A DNA stretch of 64,000 nt from Rhabditophanes sp. KR3021 (GCA_963281155.1 CAUJLY010000001.1:7502001-7566000), one strand, 5' to 3'. Counted from the stretch's first letter, positions 1-11,477 are shown. The notes: generated from the sequence alone by a model not told the origin. Program-made: numbers and translations.

Positions 1-1991
1 GCAGTTAGTTTGCAAATAATTGGGTTGATCCTCGACGTACAAACAACGGATTCTGGATTTTGCCTCAACATTCCAATAGCTTGGTCCAATTCGCTGATTG
101 AGATGTTCACAAAATGGGAACCAAAATAATTCCATATTTCCTTCCGATCACTTTGACTAGCAACACGGAACGTGTTTGAGAAGATTTTGGCGATGACGAT
201 GATTTGGTCTGTAGACGATGTTTCCTTCCAGATGGGCAATATCAACTTAAATATATTTTGGAGAATCGGCGCTTTGTTTATGTCTGCATTGCCAGTATCA
301 TACAAATTGTTCACCATTTTCAAAGAGGGAAGTAGGCACTTAGAATGGAATTGATCGTTACTGAGAACCATTTGAATAAAGGACGAGTAGTTTATTTCCG
401 ATGTTGTGATTAGATTAGTCACAGTTTGCGATGAATCAGAACCAGTCTTATCAGATTCAAGAATTTTGTTGAGGAAATCCAACATTGCACCACAGAACCC
501 TATGTTTCTCGGGGATAAAGAAGGTTTTTTCAGAAGTGTCGGAAGTTTTTGTTGAACTGCTTCTCGAATCAAATGACAGGAACGGTCTCCAAAAATAACA
601 GGACTCTTCATAAAGAGGTTCGCCATGCAATTTTGACCCAAGCAAGAGGCCATGCTGGTGTACAATTCATATACACTTTGACTCGTCGAAAAGTCAGTTC
701 CCATCCTAATCAGAGCAATATCCACCATCTCATCAATCAACCACGATTCTTTGAGCAGACTTGTGATGTCGAGGAACATCTTGGCATCACAATCATTGGG
801 CAGTTTCTGAAGCATGGTCCCAAACAATTTAAAGTACCGTTTCTTTTGCTCGTGTGGTGTGGTAGGTTCAATAAGCAAAGCAGTTAGTTCGTTTCTGAAG
901 TGGTTTAGGTTTTCAAGATTCTTAGATCCCTTCAATTTGGCAGAATCCCTTATTATGAGCGTGTTCATGATTCGAGCGCTGAAATCAGCGATTAGGGGAT
1001 CCTGCGAAAGAATTGAATCGAAGACAAATTCCAAAACTTTGTCGAGGACACCGTCAACACCGAAATGTAAGAGTTGATGAACATAATCCAAGCCAATAAC
1101 TTGCTTCAAACTAGCATTTTTACGTATGGCATTAATTTCCTTAGCAATAGCCAATCCGAAATACGCAAATTGGATTGACTTGACTAAGTAGTCGACGGAA
1201 CTTTTGTCGATGGAAGTCTTTGATTTAAGACAGGACTTGTTGCAGATGTGGTTGTAATTTGGACATCTAGTTGTGAGCAAAGTGCTAAGAATCAGGTGAA
1301 TCGTCTCTTCAACAATTACGTTCCCAGCTAACACAATTAAAACCTTGATAACTTTCTCTCCTAAGGTTGTTGAAGCAGCATAGTAACAAAAACGTGGCGT
1401 CAAAATCTGAAAAATAAGGGTTAAAATGCGTTGGCAAATTTAAATAATTACCTGTAAGAATCGAAGAATGCTTCCCAGTGAAGGATGCTGTTTAGTATAA
1501 GCGTCAAATCCTAGTCGGAAGGCATTTGGCGCGTGATAGAAGCTTTTGAAAATAGACGAATCGGCATACCCATCTACACTTCTTTCCGGCGAATTCAACT
1601 CATCTTCTACATCAGGCATATGTGGACTCGATGTAGGCGAATGAAAATCCGGGGTTAGCGAAGGGTCAGCGACATCGACCCTGAATGCTGACACATTGTC
1701 GATTGGATTCTTTAGACGCGATTCTAATGGTCTGACAAACCATACTGGAGTACATTTTTTGACTGATTTACTCCCGTCCTTTTCTTTGTCAAACAATTTG
1801 ACAAGCTCCATAACATCCACCCCTTCTAACTCTGCCAATGTTATTTGGTGAGGCCTGTTGGATACTCCAAATACAAATAGCATAAACTCCAGCATAAATA
1901 CCTTTTCATTTCCATTGCAGGGATCAAAGTGTCTGAGAGTTGCTTCGGCATTTCCACCCTTGATCAATCCATCTATATCTTTCCAGCCCAT
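1..1991 (-). CDS. unidentified large protein, probably helical-repeat; 3' end off the window
   Basis: Two exons are visible. Exon 1 is 1991-1452 (180 codons) and exon 2 is 1406-1, joined in phase by a 45-nt GTAATT...TTTCAG intron; at least 648 residues, continuing past the left edge. I chose the ATG at 1991 because it sits in ACAATGG context. The frame is open for about 35 codons further upstream, but with no ATG, and a TTGTTAG acceptor-like site lies just above it. The N-terminal 100 residues are hydrophobic and mixed. A Ser/Pro/Asp-rich linker follows (about 105-150), then a long Leu/Ile-rich region with no transmembrane segment, resembling HEAT/ARM-type helical repeats. A local CPNYNHICNKSC motif could bind metal. 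I do not recognise the family. The open frame over 1.9 kb with a clean intron makes a real gene likely. Confidence 0.7.
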
Positions 1992-2710
1992 TGTTGCTAA
2001 ATTGGTGTTCGGTTTACCGCAGAAAAGAATGACGTTAACTAACAAAGTTTCCAGTAATTCGTTTGAAGAGTTGGAGTGTGGAAAGAAGTGTATTTACAAT
2101 TAAGGCATTGTGAAGTTTGAATTGGCTCAAAATGAACATACGTCAATCCATGGCTTTGTTAACAAACGGAAATGTATTGAACAATTATATTTCATCACTT
2201 TTGTAGCTAATTTCACCTTGATTCCGAATACGCTATCCAAAAGTGAATATGGAAATAAATATTTATTTTACTTTATTGCATCACAATTTTAGCAGAATAA
2301 TACTTTGTATATTTGCCTGCGTAACCCGATAAAATTGCTCTATTAGTATTCATTTTATTAGCATACCTTGTAGATATTTATAGTGGCAATAGGATGAATA
2401 TTACTTTATTTTACTGTTTCCCTGAAGAGATATGCATAAATGTGGTCTTATTTGTATTTTTGCAATTGGAGGATACGAATTTGAATGTTATAGACGCGCC
2501 GTTATTGAAATAATTCAAGAATGCTATGAATTGACTGTGGAATAATAATGTATATTCGACTACATCTTTAGGGAATACGAGATCTAGTCAAGGCTATAAA
2601 AAGACTAGGTATTTTATCCGCAGTGATAATTCTTATTTAAAAGATGAATTTCGTAGCTTAATAAATGTCTAAATAAGACTCATTATTTGATTTTTTTGTA
2701 TTCCTTCAAC
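1992..2710. other. intergenic, no gene recognised
   Basis: AT-rich DNA between the 5' end of the minus-strand gene and a small plus-strand peptide gene. It probably holds both promoters. No upstream coding exon of the minus-strand gene could be identified here. Confidence 0.5.
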
Positions 2711-2960
2711 ATGTTTAAGCGAAGTGGAACGTGTGAGTTAAAAACCACAGTATTTATGTTTGTCTATGTGTTGTAAGTTTATAATTATTATTGTCAATTA
2801 ATATGTAATTTATAGCTTTGTCACTATGCTTCAACCAATTACTTCACTCATGGGTTCGTGCACTAGAAAATCAAGGGAAAGGCCGGTAAGACGATATGGA
2901 TCTATCTCAACCTTGCGACCTGATTCTCGTCCATGCGCTTCTGGATCTTGTGGAATGTAA
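2711..2960 (+). CDS. small secreted cysteine-containing peptide precursor
   Basis: Two exons, 2711-2772 and 2816-2960, are joined by a 43-nt GTAAGT...TTATAG intron and give about 67 residues. Residues 1-10 are basic and polar. Residues 11-31 form a strong hydrophobic signal or anchor segment (KTTVFMFVYVFFVTMLQPIT), and the remaining 35 residues are Arg/Ser-rich with four Cys and an Arg-Arg pair before YGSISTLRPDSR. An AATAAA-type signal follows at about 3003. The size, the signal-like segment and the dibasic site fit a neuropeptide-like or small secreted peptide precursor, but no known family is recognised. The evidence is the splice-frame agreement and the good signal sequence. Confidence 0.55.
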
Positions 2961-3217
2961 TTTTTAATATGTACATCTTTTTAACACTCTGCCCTCTAAA
3001 TTTCAATAAACATATTTAATTAATTCAATGTCTATTTTTTATTTTGCTTATTACACCCTTAGTTAAATTATAGTGGCATGGTTCCACACATTACCAGAAT
3101 ATAGTAAAGCGTAAATATTAAAAGCCTTCCATGAAACGGCTGCCTTTTTAAATAATCCAATTATCGGAATGCCCAATTCTTTCTCATTACCACTGCTTTC
3201 TTATTTTAAATTTTTTA

Positions 3218-4241
3218 ATGAATGACAACTTATATGAAATAATTATTGCTACTGAATCCTGCATAGCTATCCTAATGAATTGTGTAGTGTTTCTGCTAAT
3301 GCATTTTAAACCTCAAAAGTATCATAACGAATTTTCGAGTATTTTAAAATGGGCTAGATTGCCTGAAATATTTATAACATTCATGATATGGCCAGTTCTC
3401 AATGTTAGATTTGCCTATCCACATTTAGCGGCAGCTTACCATGGATTGTGTCGATTTGGTGGAGCTTCTTTATGCAATTATATGACTGTTGTTACACTGA
3501 TAAATATTCATTTTATGATTTGCCCCATTTGTATTGCATATTTGATGAGGTATAATGTTTTTGTGCGAAATAAAGATAAGTATTATAGAACGAGATTTGA
3601 GGGAATGCTGCACTTTTATTTGTGGGTGTTTTTACCGCTTGCTGTTATACCTACTTCGTATTTGTATGTTGTGCCAGAGCCTAATGAAAGTCAATTTGAT
3701 GGATTAGTTAGTTATAATTTTGTTAGTTTATAATCGAACATTTTAGGAACTAGAAGTTTTCAAGAGATATACAACGAATGGTTTTCTATTTATATTGTAT
3801 GACCGCAATCCATTTGGGTTTGCCTCTACCATTTTTGCGATCAGCTTATCTTCTGAAGCAATTTTTATAGTTTGGGCAACTTTTCGTTACTACTTTCCAC
3901 TGATGGGAGCATTAAAGAAGGCAATGAAAGAATCAAGGTTCGAAACAGCAACGACGATTAAATCAAACTTAGTCAAATTAAGAATAATCATTATTATACC
4001 GATGGTACTTGGAATTTGGCCGTTTGTGATTCCTATGGTCTTGAATATTTGCTTGCCTGAACATTTATTAGGCCAATACATTCATTTGATGGGTTATTTC
4101 TCCGTTCCAGTGATCTTAACATTTTTCATGGCTTCAAGCGTCAATTGCGTGTATCAAAGTTATAATTTTAAGAAAAACACTAAGATTACTATTAAGAAGG
4201 TAATTGCTAATAAAGCTTCAACTAATTCTGCCATAAAATAA
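3218..4241 (+). CDS. 7TM chemoreceptor, Str/Srd/Srh-type
   Basis: Exons 3218-3706 and 3747-4241 are joined in phase 0 by a 40-nt GTTAGT...TTTTAG intron, giving 327 residues, a usual size for nematode serpentine chemoreceptors. About seven hydrophobic segments are visible. The first, with an N after a Gly/Ala/Leu run, is followed by HFKPQKYHNEF, typical of the short first loop in this superfamily. The third segment is followed by YLMRYNVF, in the position of the usual R-Y motif. The last segment ends before a Lys-rich cytoplasmic tail. It should act as a ciliary chemosensory GPCR. The gene at 23776 has the same architecture, the same intron position and the same motifs, so the two are paralogues. 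The exact family (Str, Srd or Srh) is unresolved. Confidence 0.75.
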
Positions 4242-4636
4242 ATAGTCTATTTAATATTTTAATAAATTATCCGTAAATCCTAATTTTAAATTAAGTAAAG
4301 TAATTGATATATCCAACGACCTAGACAAATTCTTTTAAAAGTATCCATCACAAATGCTAACCAGAAATGTTACAACATCTTAACAACTCAAATAAATACA
4401 TATGTGTAATTTTGAACATGACCTCCCGAACAATGAAACTTTAAATTCCTAACTTCATCTTTGAGATTTAGTTTAAACTTATATTTTGTGTACCAAAGTT
4501 ATTATACTTTTACTAGCTCCCACTTCAATTAATAATTGCGTTAATAATGAGTGCAAGAGATATACTTATTTGATCTTGAACTATAACAAATATAATTACT
4601 TTTATGTTGAACTATAAAAGATGGAAAAATTTAGAT
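4242..4636. other. intergenic, nothing recognised
   Basis: AT-rich 3' flank of the chemoreceptor gene. No coding or structural feature was seen. Confidence 0.5.
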
Positions 4637-5032
4637 ATGAAATTTAAAATATTGTTTTTAGTTTTTTCAAATGTTTTGTTGCATGTTAATAGTATTTGAC
4701 AAGGTTCAGATTGTAAGGCGGAGGAGCAGTGTGTGATTTCGGACTAATATGTAATCCCTTTGTTAAATGACTACAGCTACCTTTTTATTTGTACAAAGTC
4801 ATGTGTTAGTGGTATGTCTAAGTATAATTATTTTATCTTAATGAATTTTGAGATTTCCAATGTGTCGGAAATGCTGGAGTAGGATCATGCTACAATAGAT
4901 GTCGCAGCCGGATTAAGTACTGAAGGATGTAAGACTGGTGCAATTACAAGTAAATGTGTTACTACATTTGAGTGCACTCAATTCAGACTATGTAATTTGT
5001 GGACTTCAAGATGTGACATTCAACATACTTAA
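4637..5032 (+). pseudogene. broken small secreted Cys-rich protein
   Basis: An ATG at 4637 opens a clear signal peptide (MKFKILFLVFSNVLLHVNS). In the same frame it is followed by Cys-spaced text interrupted by two early stops, one before QGSDCKAEEQC and one after CVISD. A GTATGT donor near 4811 and a TTTTGAG acceptor mark a probable old intron. Downstream sequence (GCKTGAITSKC, TTFECTQFRLC) keeps regular Cys spacing. The pattern suggests a secreted cysteine-knot or Ly6/ET-like protein that has decayed. The family is not identified. Confidence 0.45.
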
Positions 5033-5044
5033 AACGTTCAATAA

Positions 5045-6153
5045 TATGTGTATTATTGATCCAACTACAAATGCGTTGTTATCAAGTCATTCGGTACAGT
5101 GATATGTTCGATCATACTTTAGAGATTTGAAAGTTTGATCAACTGTATTGAAACTTAACACCTTTTTTGGATGTGCAGTACCACCAATAAGCAAAACCTC
5201 TTTTTCTTCCCTTTCATTTAATGAAATATATTCACACGACATAGATTTAACGGATAACAAATGATAAATTCCAGGAACCTCTTGTAATTTTGGATTTGCC
5301 GCAATCGTATTCTTTGTGCAATTCTTTAAAATTGTGGCAAAATTTAGCCTTTAAAAGAATTAACCAATCTGATTTACGATTTTTAAAGTCATATTCGACC
5401 CAACGTCAGAAAATATTGTAAAGCATCTCTTGATTGGTTAAAAGTTGTAGCAAAAATATTAGGCATAGTATCGCATGATACTAATCAAAGGCATTTACGT
5501 CACAAAGTTTCTGTATTAAAAAAACAATTTATTAGTGTGGTGATCTAAAAATACCCTAAAAATGTATCAATTAATGGATTTATCTTTTCAATGACTTTTT
5601 TCACTACACCATGCTGTGTTTTTTCCAATAAAAGTGGCGAAATTTCAGGATTTTGATATTCAAAATATAATCAAGTAATTGGTTCTAACAATCATAAATA
5701 AATATTTGAAGTTTCAAATTTACCTCGATTTCAGGAGAGTGGATTACTTTTGCACTTCGATCAAAGAAAAGATATTTCCGTTATCAATTTTGAAAACACC
5801 CATTTGATATACTTTAAATAAACCTTAAAGCCAGCAACATTGATATTCTCAATTTCAAACCCATCTGTAAAAATATTTTGATAATGATCAAAGATATCTG
5901 TTTAAGACTTACGCTTGTCTTGATTGGCATAGGAAAACTTTTAATCAGAATGACTAGATAAAATGATCCTGCCGGTGGAAATGGTCTCTTCTTTAAAGAT
6001 CAACTTGACGTCATTGAAAGCACATTCCGTTAAAAATGCAGGTAAGTTGCAAAATGACATCGCAATATGTTGATGAACTTCTGTAATGCAAGAAAATATA
6101 ACGTTTGAAATATACCAAAAGGAATGGTTTAAACAAACGCAATTTATGAACAA
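5045..6153 (-). pseudogene. degenerate BTB-Kelch gene
   Basis: Read on the minus strand, 6060-5945 encodes AFNDVKLIFKEETISTGRII, which fits the start of a BTB domain (F-x-D-V...hKiIL). A stop follows after SSHSD. After a GTAAGT...TTACAG intron, IENINVAGFKVYLKYI matches the later BTB helix. Around 5300-5130 the text EVLLIGGTAHPKKVLSFNTV resembles a Kelch repeat (hydrophobics, GG, then V/S-F-N). Several stops and frame breaks separate these parts, so no intact product is possible. The order BTB then Kelch is the standard one. An intact BTB-Kelch gene lies at 58.6-61.5 kb but is not obviously its parent. Confidence 0.45.
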
Positions 6154-6948
6154 GTAGATAAGGTTTAATTACTGCGACAGACGTTTTTTAATTCAAAATA
6201 AAACCATAAGACGCAATGATATGAATACATTGATTTGCCAAATATGCCAACATACAAATATTCTTTTTGTGAAACAATTTTGGAAAGGTTGTACATTACT
6301 GAGATAACCAGAATGCATGTACCTACTCAGTTTAAAATAAAAAGTGGTCACACATTCAAATTATCATATCTAACTATTGTTTGGCAACCATTAAAATTTG
6401 TACGATATCAGATTTAACATAAGGAAATGTTCAAACTGCGCATAAATCTTGTATCTTGTGATTGATGTCGAAATAAAAATCCTTTTTAGTTGACATCTAT
6501 TACAACACTTTCCAAAAGCAACATAAATTGTCGCCGACGGATGTTAAATAAGCCCAACAAATAATACATTTACACAAGATGTAAGTTTTCTAAACTAATT
6601 TATTGTGGAAATTGCCTTAAATATTGATGCCATCATTCAAATTATAGATATTGACTTGTCTTACATATTGATGCCATCATTCAAATTATAAATATTGACT
6701 TGTCTTTAATAACTATTTGAATTATTGTACATATTCAGTCAATTACAGAGTATTCTTTTAAATCGTGATAACAGTATTACCATTCAAGCCTGTCGAAAGT
6801 TTAAATTTAATTGCCATCGATTACCTTAAAATTTGATGACTATTAAATTCAATTCAATTTAGGCACGATTTGGAACAAAAGCGATGATTAAAGCTCTTTT
6901 TAGCGTGTCTTAAAGAGAAATACGCCTACGTCACTGAACAAAATTATA
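6154..6948. other. intergenic with a short tandem duplication
   Basis: No gene is recognised. It contains a 44-nt direct repeat (listed separately) and the probable promoter of the kleisin gene. Confidence 0.5.
6621..6710. repeat. two-copy 44-nt tandem repeat
   Basis: The unit beginning ATATTGATGCCATCATTCAA occurs at 6621 and again at 6665, with one or two differences over about 44 nt. Non-coding. Confidence 0.85.
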
Positions 6949-9827
6949 ATGACTTTTGACTTATTAAAAGCTGGACCATTCATATATTTTCAACGAACAG
7001 GTACGTGCACTACACCTTCAGAGAATATTCAACTGTACCTCATACAATATGGAGATACACCAGCAACTGAAGCTACTGCTGTAAGTTTATTGAATGAAGT
7101 AAATTTACGTAATCGTATATATTCAGTCAACTACATCGTCAAGAAAAAAAGACAAGAAGGACCAAAAGTGGAAGTCTAATTTTGAAAAAGGCACCTACTT
7201 GGGTCTTTACATATGAAATGGATCGTTTCCTGTAAGTCCCCAGATATTGAACTCATATAATGATTCACGTTTAAGGTCAAAGTACAAAGAACTAGTTGGT
7301 GGGATGATGCGCCATCCACGAGTTCCACTTCAGGAAACCAACTTACTAAACCGCCCACCCATTATAGAGATTTTGCATGGGGCGTTGTGTGTGATGCTCT
7401 ACAAAGGCAACCAATTGATAGGTGAGATTATTATACTAATTTGCCTTTACCATTTGCTTTTAGTTGATTTGAATGCAGTTAAGTTGACCCCTGTCCAGAT
7501 AGCTGAAGTGGAAGAGATCAGCAGTGGGGAGAAGACAGTGGAGAAGAGAAAGCCTCTAATGTCGATGAACAAAAACAATGTCTGGGATATGATACCAACG
7601 ATGTTAAAAAAGGCATGCCGAAAAGCAAACTACAGAGGGGAAATGCTGATGGAGCTGACGGAGGAACGAAATGGTACAAGATATGGGACAGAGGGAAGAG
7701 ATCTGACGGAGAAAAGAGACGAGGTGGAAAGAATGAAGTCCTCCAGAAGAAAGACTGAGTTGGCTGAGACGCTTGATTTAGTCGTTGAAGTTGCTCGTGA
7801 CGACAGTGGTGCTCTGAACGAAACCCGTTTAGCCTTCCAGACCAATTCCAGACTTCTGGGGATGTTCAATAGTTTGTTGCACAGTGATGGCTACATGGAT
7901 GAAATGAATAGTCTATTGGACGAACCTGATGTGCAGATGGAGATTTACGCTAGCAAAACAAGACTTTACAACCAGCACAAATTGACTGGGAAGCACTCCG
8001 ATATCCTTTCGGAAAGACGTGGAAAGCCCATCTCTGTTGCTTTGGATAATGTCCTCCCAAAAGATATCTTTGAATTGATGGAGAAGTCAATGAGTCGTGG
8101 GGGAAGAACTCTCGGGCAAAGTCACTTTGAAAGAATGGACGAGGATGACATGTTCAATGGAATGGAACAAAGTTTTAATGAGACTCCTGCTCGTGAAAGT
8201 GTTTATCCAATGGCTGATCGAAGTTTGAATCTTCCAAACTTGGAGAACCTACCAGATTTGAATGGGAATAATAGGGGCATTTTAAATAACTTGAATGGTA
8301 ATCATTTGTCTGATTGGAATGGGAACACTCATCCAAGATCAGCATTCGAGGGGAGTATTCGATTCAATTTGTCTCTAACTGATATTCCGTTCCGGGTTGC
8401 TGATCAAAATGAACTCCATCCCGAAGCTCTTTCTGACAGAAGTGGGTCCAAACAGCCATCAATAATTTTTGTTTCTAAATCTAATAAAAGAAAGAAGCGA
8501 GTTGTTGAAATTGAAGCCAACACTTGGGAGGCAGACATCGAAAATTCAATCCAAGAATTGATGTCCCAGATCAAAAGTAGTGTGTTTGTTAAATCTAAAT
8601 TGACTGGAAAGAGAAAGAGAATCAAGTTTGGCAAACCGGGCAAAATGGCTTCGGATGAGGTGAAACCACTTGAAACTGCTGCAGTAATAAGAAGTGAAGT
8701 GGGGAAATGGATGCCGGCTGTTCAACTTGACGAAGAACTTATCAATGAAGCACTGGAAGCTCTTGGTGATGGAGCAGATTCTACTCAAAAAAAAACTCGT
8801 CTTACTGGAAAAGAAAAGAGCCAATCAATCTCCTTGCCCAACAGATGCCAAAATAAGAAAAAGTGGCTCACTTGAAACATTATCAAAGTTAAGCGAATCT
8901 CAAATGGTTGGTCACGAGTCTCTTTTGAATCCGTTTTTTACTGAAGAAATGCCAGAAACTTTTGGGTCTTATCTGAGAGAAGGTCCCATTCGTGGTGAAA
9001 CTCCTAGCACAACATGCCATTTGAGAGAGGGATTAGTTGGCGGGGAGACTCCAATACCAGCATTCAACTTCAGAGAAGGAATAGTTGGCGGGGAGACTCC
9101 AACACCAGCATTCAACTTCAGAGAAGGGGAGATCAGGGAAGAAAGTTTGTCACTTGTGGATGAATACCTTAGACGCAATCCGGCTGTTTTGGATAATGAA
9201 ATCAGGGATCTCCCGCCTCTTGACTTCAATCTCGAAGACTACATTGGATCGGATGGTGGGTTAAACGTACCTCACCCAACTATGAACAGCCCACTCGACA
9301 TTGCAATGGACCAAATGAACCGTACCTCCCTATGGGTTGATGAGACTATTCCCGAGGCAGCAGCAATAACAGCTCAGGAAATCCAGACTTATTTGAATGG
9401 ACCTTACGTGGTTGACGATGACGAAGAGTCTTCTGGGGAAGAAAAGTATATCCTGAACAACTATTGGGGTTCTATTCAAAAGCCAAAATGGACAATCGAA
9501 CGCCTAGCCACATTCAAAGCTATGTTGGCTTCATTAGAACCTCTGGTAGATGATGTGGTTGAAGACGATCATATTGCGCCACCAGCTTTTGCAAGTCTTT
9601 CGCCAAGTGAAAGAGAAGATCATGAAACAACTTTGCGTGTTGTCCAAACTAAGGTGGAGGAGCTCAATGAGACAAAGTTCAACCTCACCGATGTTATGCC
9701 AAGCGGCAAGCAAGCATTTGTAGGAAGACTTATGAATATGTTGGATATGGCTCGTCCTGCAAATCAAAAGTTCCGTTTCCATCAAAAGGATAATGCGTCG
9801 GATGTCATAATTGAATATATTAACTAA
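6949..9827 (+). CDS. divergent kleisin, RAD21/REC8-type cohesin subunit
   Basis: A consistent model is exons 6949-7080, 7191-7231, 7276-7421, 7464-8798 and 8845-9827, about 878 residues. The first two joins are uncertain. The last intron could instead start at 8766, where the donor is better (GTGATG rather than GTCTTA); both keep the frame. After the 42-nt intron at 7422, the text ILHGALCVMLYKGNQLIVDL fits the kleisin N-terminal strand-helix (LLLGVVRIY...L..D). The last 55 residues (FNLTDVMPSGKQAFVGRLMN, then DVIIEYIN) fit the RAD21/REC8 winged-helix domain that binds the SMC1 head. The middle is charged and low-complexity, as usual for kleisins, with three LTGK motifs and a 16-residue repeat (about 8971-9130). 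The expected role is to close the cohesin ring. The protein is very divergent, so a meiotic REC8/COH-like paralogue is more likely than mitotic RAD21. Confidence 0.6.
8971..9130 (+). repeat. 48-nt in-frame repeat in the kleisin linker
   Basis: About three and a half copies of a 16-residue unit, L/F-R-E-G-x-V-x-G-G-E-T-P-x-P-A-F-N. The second and third copies are nearly identical in DNA (GTTGGCGGGGAGACTCCAA occurs twice), which points to a recent duplication. Confidence 0.85.
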
Positions 9828-10505
9828 TAATATTTATTGTATATTTTAAACTTTTAATATTGCATTTTTAATAAGATATCTTTTAACTTAATAAACTGGC
9901 TAAAAGAAAACTGTGTTTTGTTGTTCAATAATCATATTACTTTAAACCATTAATATTGGAACCTCGAATACTTATGATAAGAAATAGTTTAAATAAATAT
10001 TAAAGTATCCCTCCTTTGTTTATATTTTGCCATATCTCCTTGTTTTATTAATGCGAGACATGGAGATTGGATTAATTAAGCGCATTTGTAGCATCGGCAT
10101 CCCAAGCTTATGGCTGATTAAAAGCGAAATATAAAATGGCATCAGTAAAGTATACGTAGATGCTGCAAATTATCTAGCTTAGATCAACTAAAAGTATCAC
10201 ATGAATTGAATTTAATATTTTGATGCATTATAAATGCAGCAATCTATGAATGGTCAAGATATTAGTAATCTATTTAATTATCGGTTGTTCACAAATGCCA
10301 TGGCATGTAAAAATACCGACACAACTTTAGATAGCTTTCCGTAATCTAATAGCTAAAGATTGACAGATAATTGTTGTGCTATTTAAACGTATATTTTGGC
10401 TAGACAAATCATAAGTTTAATTTATCCATGTTTGCTAATGTTTATCAATGTCTAACTTATGTTATATTTTTAGGGCAATACTTCTCCGTATTAAAATCAA
10501 GGACA
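9828..10505. other. intergenic; polyadenylation region and nuclear-receptor 5' flank
   Basis: An AATAAA lies about 60 nt after the kleisin stop. A TATATTTTTAG acceptor at 10473 just before the next gene could be a spliced-leader or 5'UTR acceptor. Nothing else was recognised. Confidence 0.45.
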
Positions 10506-11477
10506 ATGACCGAAACGCAAGAAGCAAGTAGGAATATTAATAATATGAATTCATTTGGAAATAATTTTAATGTAAACCAGCCACAATTGTTTCAAAATAC
10601 AAATCCATTTACGGGGCAGCAATATAGTTCTCAAAACTACATTAATTTTAAAAATTTAATGCATCCTTCTTCCCAAATGGAATTCATGCCAAACATGATG
10701 AATAGATTTAATCCAATGCACTTGATGATGCTACAAAATCAAATGAATCCATTTTTGTGGGCAAGACCAAGCCAGCTGCATGACTTTATTCCTGCAAATG
10801 TTTCAAAATGCATTGAGAATTCTGGTTTCACAATTGAAGATATACTATCAAGCAAATTGAACAATTATTCAAGTGAAAGTGAAGAACAGCCAAATTTGTC
10901 AGAATCAGAGCTAACTCCGTCTGAATCTTCATTAACTAGCATCCTATCTAGCGAGGGAAATATTTCAACAGAAACAATTTTGAAACCAGTTCAAAATAAT
11001 GTATTGTTTGCGAATAATCAACAGCAAATGATGCAAAAGTCCTTGTTTAGTCCACAAATGTATTACAATGCTCCGTATACTATGTTTTCTCCACAAATGT
11101 TGCAAAATACAACTGCCAATAAAGATGAACCAGATGATTTTACGTGCCGAGTTTGCGGCGACAGAAGCTCAGGGTATCATTATAGAGTTCTTACATGTGA
11201 AGGTTGCAAGGGGTTTTTCAGAAGAACTGTTAAAAACAATTTAAGTTATACATGCCACAAAGGAAACGGCTGTGTAATTAACAGGGTGACTAGGACGAAA
11301 TGCCAGTCCTGTAGGATGGAGAAATGCCTGGCTCAAGGAATGGACAAATCATGTTTGAATACATCCAATAAGAGAAAAGCTACAGATGGAAGAAGAGATC
11401 AATCTAATGAAGACATCTTTATACCAATCAAGAGGCAATGTAAAACAAGCGAAATTGAAGATTCTCAAGACCATTGA
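10506..11477 (+). CDS. nuclear receptor with C-terminal DNA-binding domain and no ligand-binding domain
   Basis: A single exon of 323 residues. I chose the ATG at 10506 because a splice-acceptor-like TATTTTTAG lies at 10473, making the upstream in-frame Met unlikely. Residues 1-210 are Asn/Gln/Met/Ser-rich and disordered. Residues 214-280 are a complete two-finger C4 domain: [14 protein letters not shown]-box CEGCKGFF, then the second finger with [14 protein letters not shown]. Only about 40 residues follow, with a basic KRKATDGRR stretch that could be a nuclear signal. There is no ligand-binding domain. C. elegans ODR-7 has a similar layout, but the P-box here is the classical NR1/NR2 type and orthology is not shown. 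It is probably a ligand-independent transcription factor. An unspliced 3' extension is not excluded, though the downstream DNA looks non-coding. Confidence 0.85.
   Translation: MTETQEASRNINNMNSFGNNFNVNQPQLFQNTNPFTGQQYSSQNYINFKNLMHPSSQMEFMPNMMNRFNPMHLMMLQNQMNPFLWARPSQLHDFIPANVSKCIENSGFTIEDILSSKLNNYSSESEEQPNLSESELTPSESSLTSILSSEGNISTETILKPVQNNVLFANNQQQMMQKSLFSPQMYYNAPYTMFSPQMLQNTTANKDEPDDFTCRVCGDRSSGYHYRVLTCEGCKGFFRRTVKNNLSYTCHKGNGCVINRVTRTKCQSCRMEKCLAQGMDKSCLNTSNKRKATDGRRDQSNEDIFIPIKRQCKTSEIEDSQDH

Noticed and set aside
549..887. 112-codon plus-strand frame
   Set aside because: It is antisense to the long exon of the minus-strand gene, and its codons and composition look like a shadow.
1..1991. 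Naming the left-edge protein (Virilizer, DCAF1, Integrator subunit considered)
   Set aside because: No motif of any of these was actually matched. The name would be a guess.
7081..7126. Intron ending at ATATTCAG 7126 in the kleisin gene
   Set aside because: Its use would place the next exon in a frame that stops at about 7214. The acceptor at 7190 keeps the frame open, though both remain unproven.
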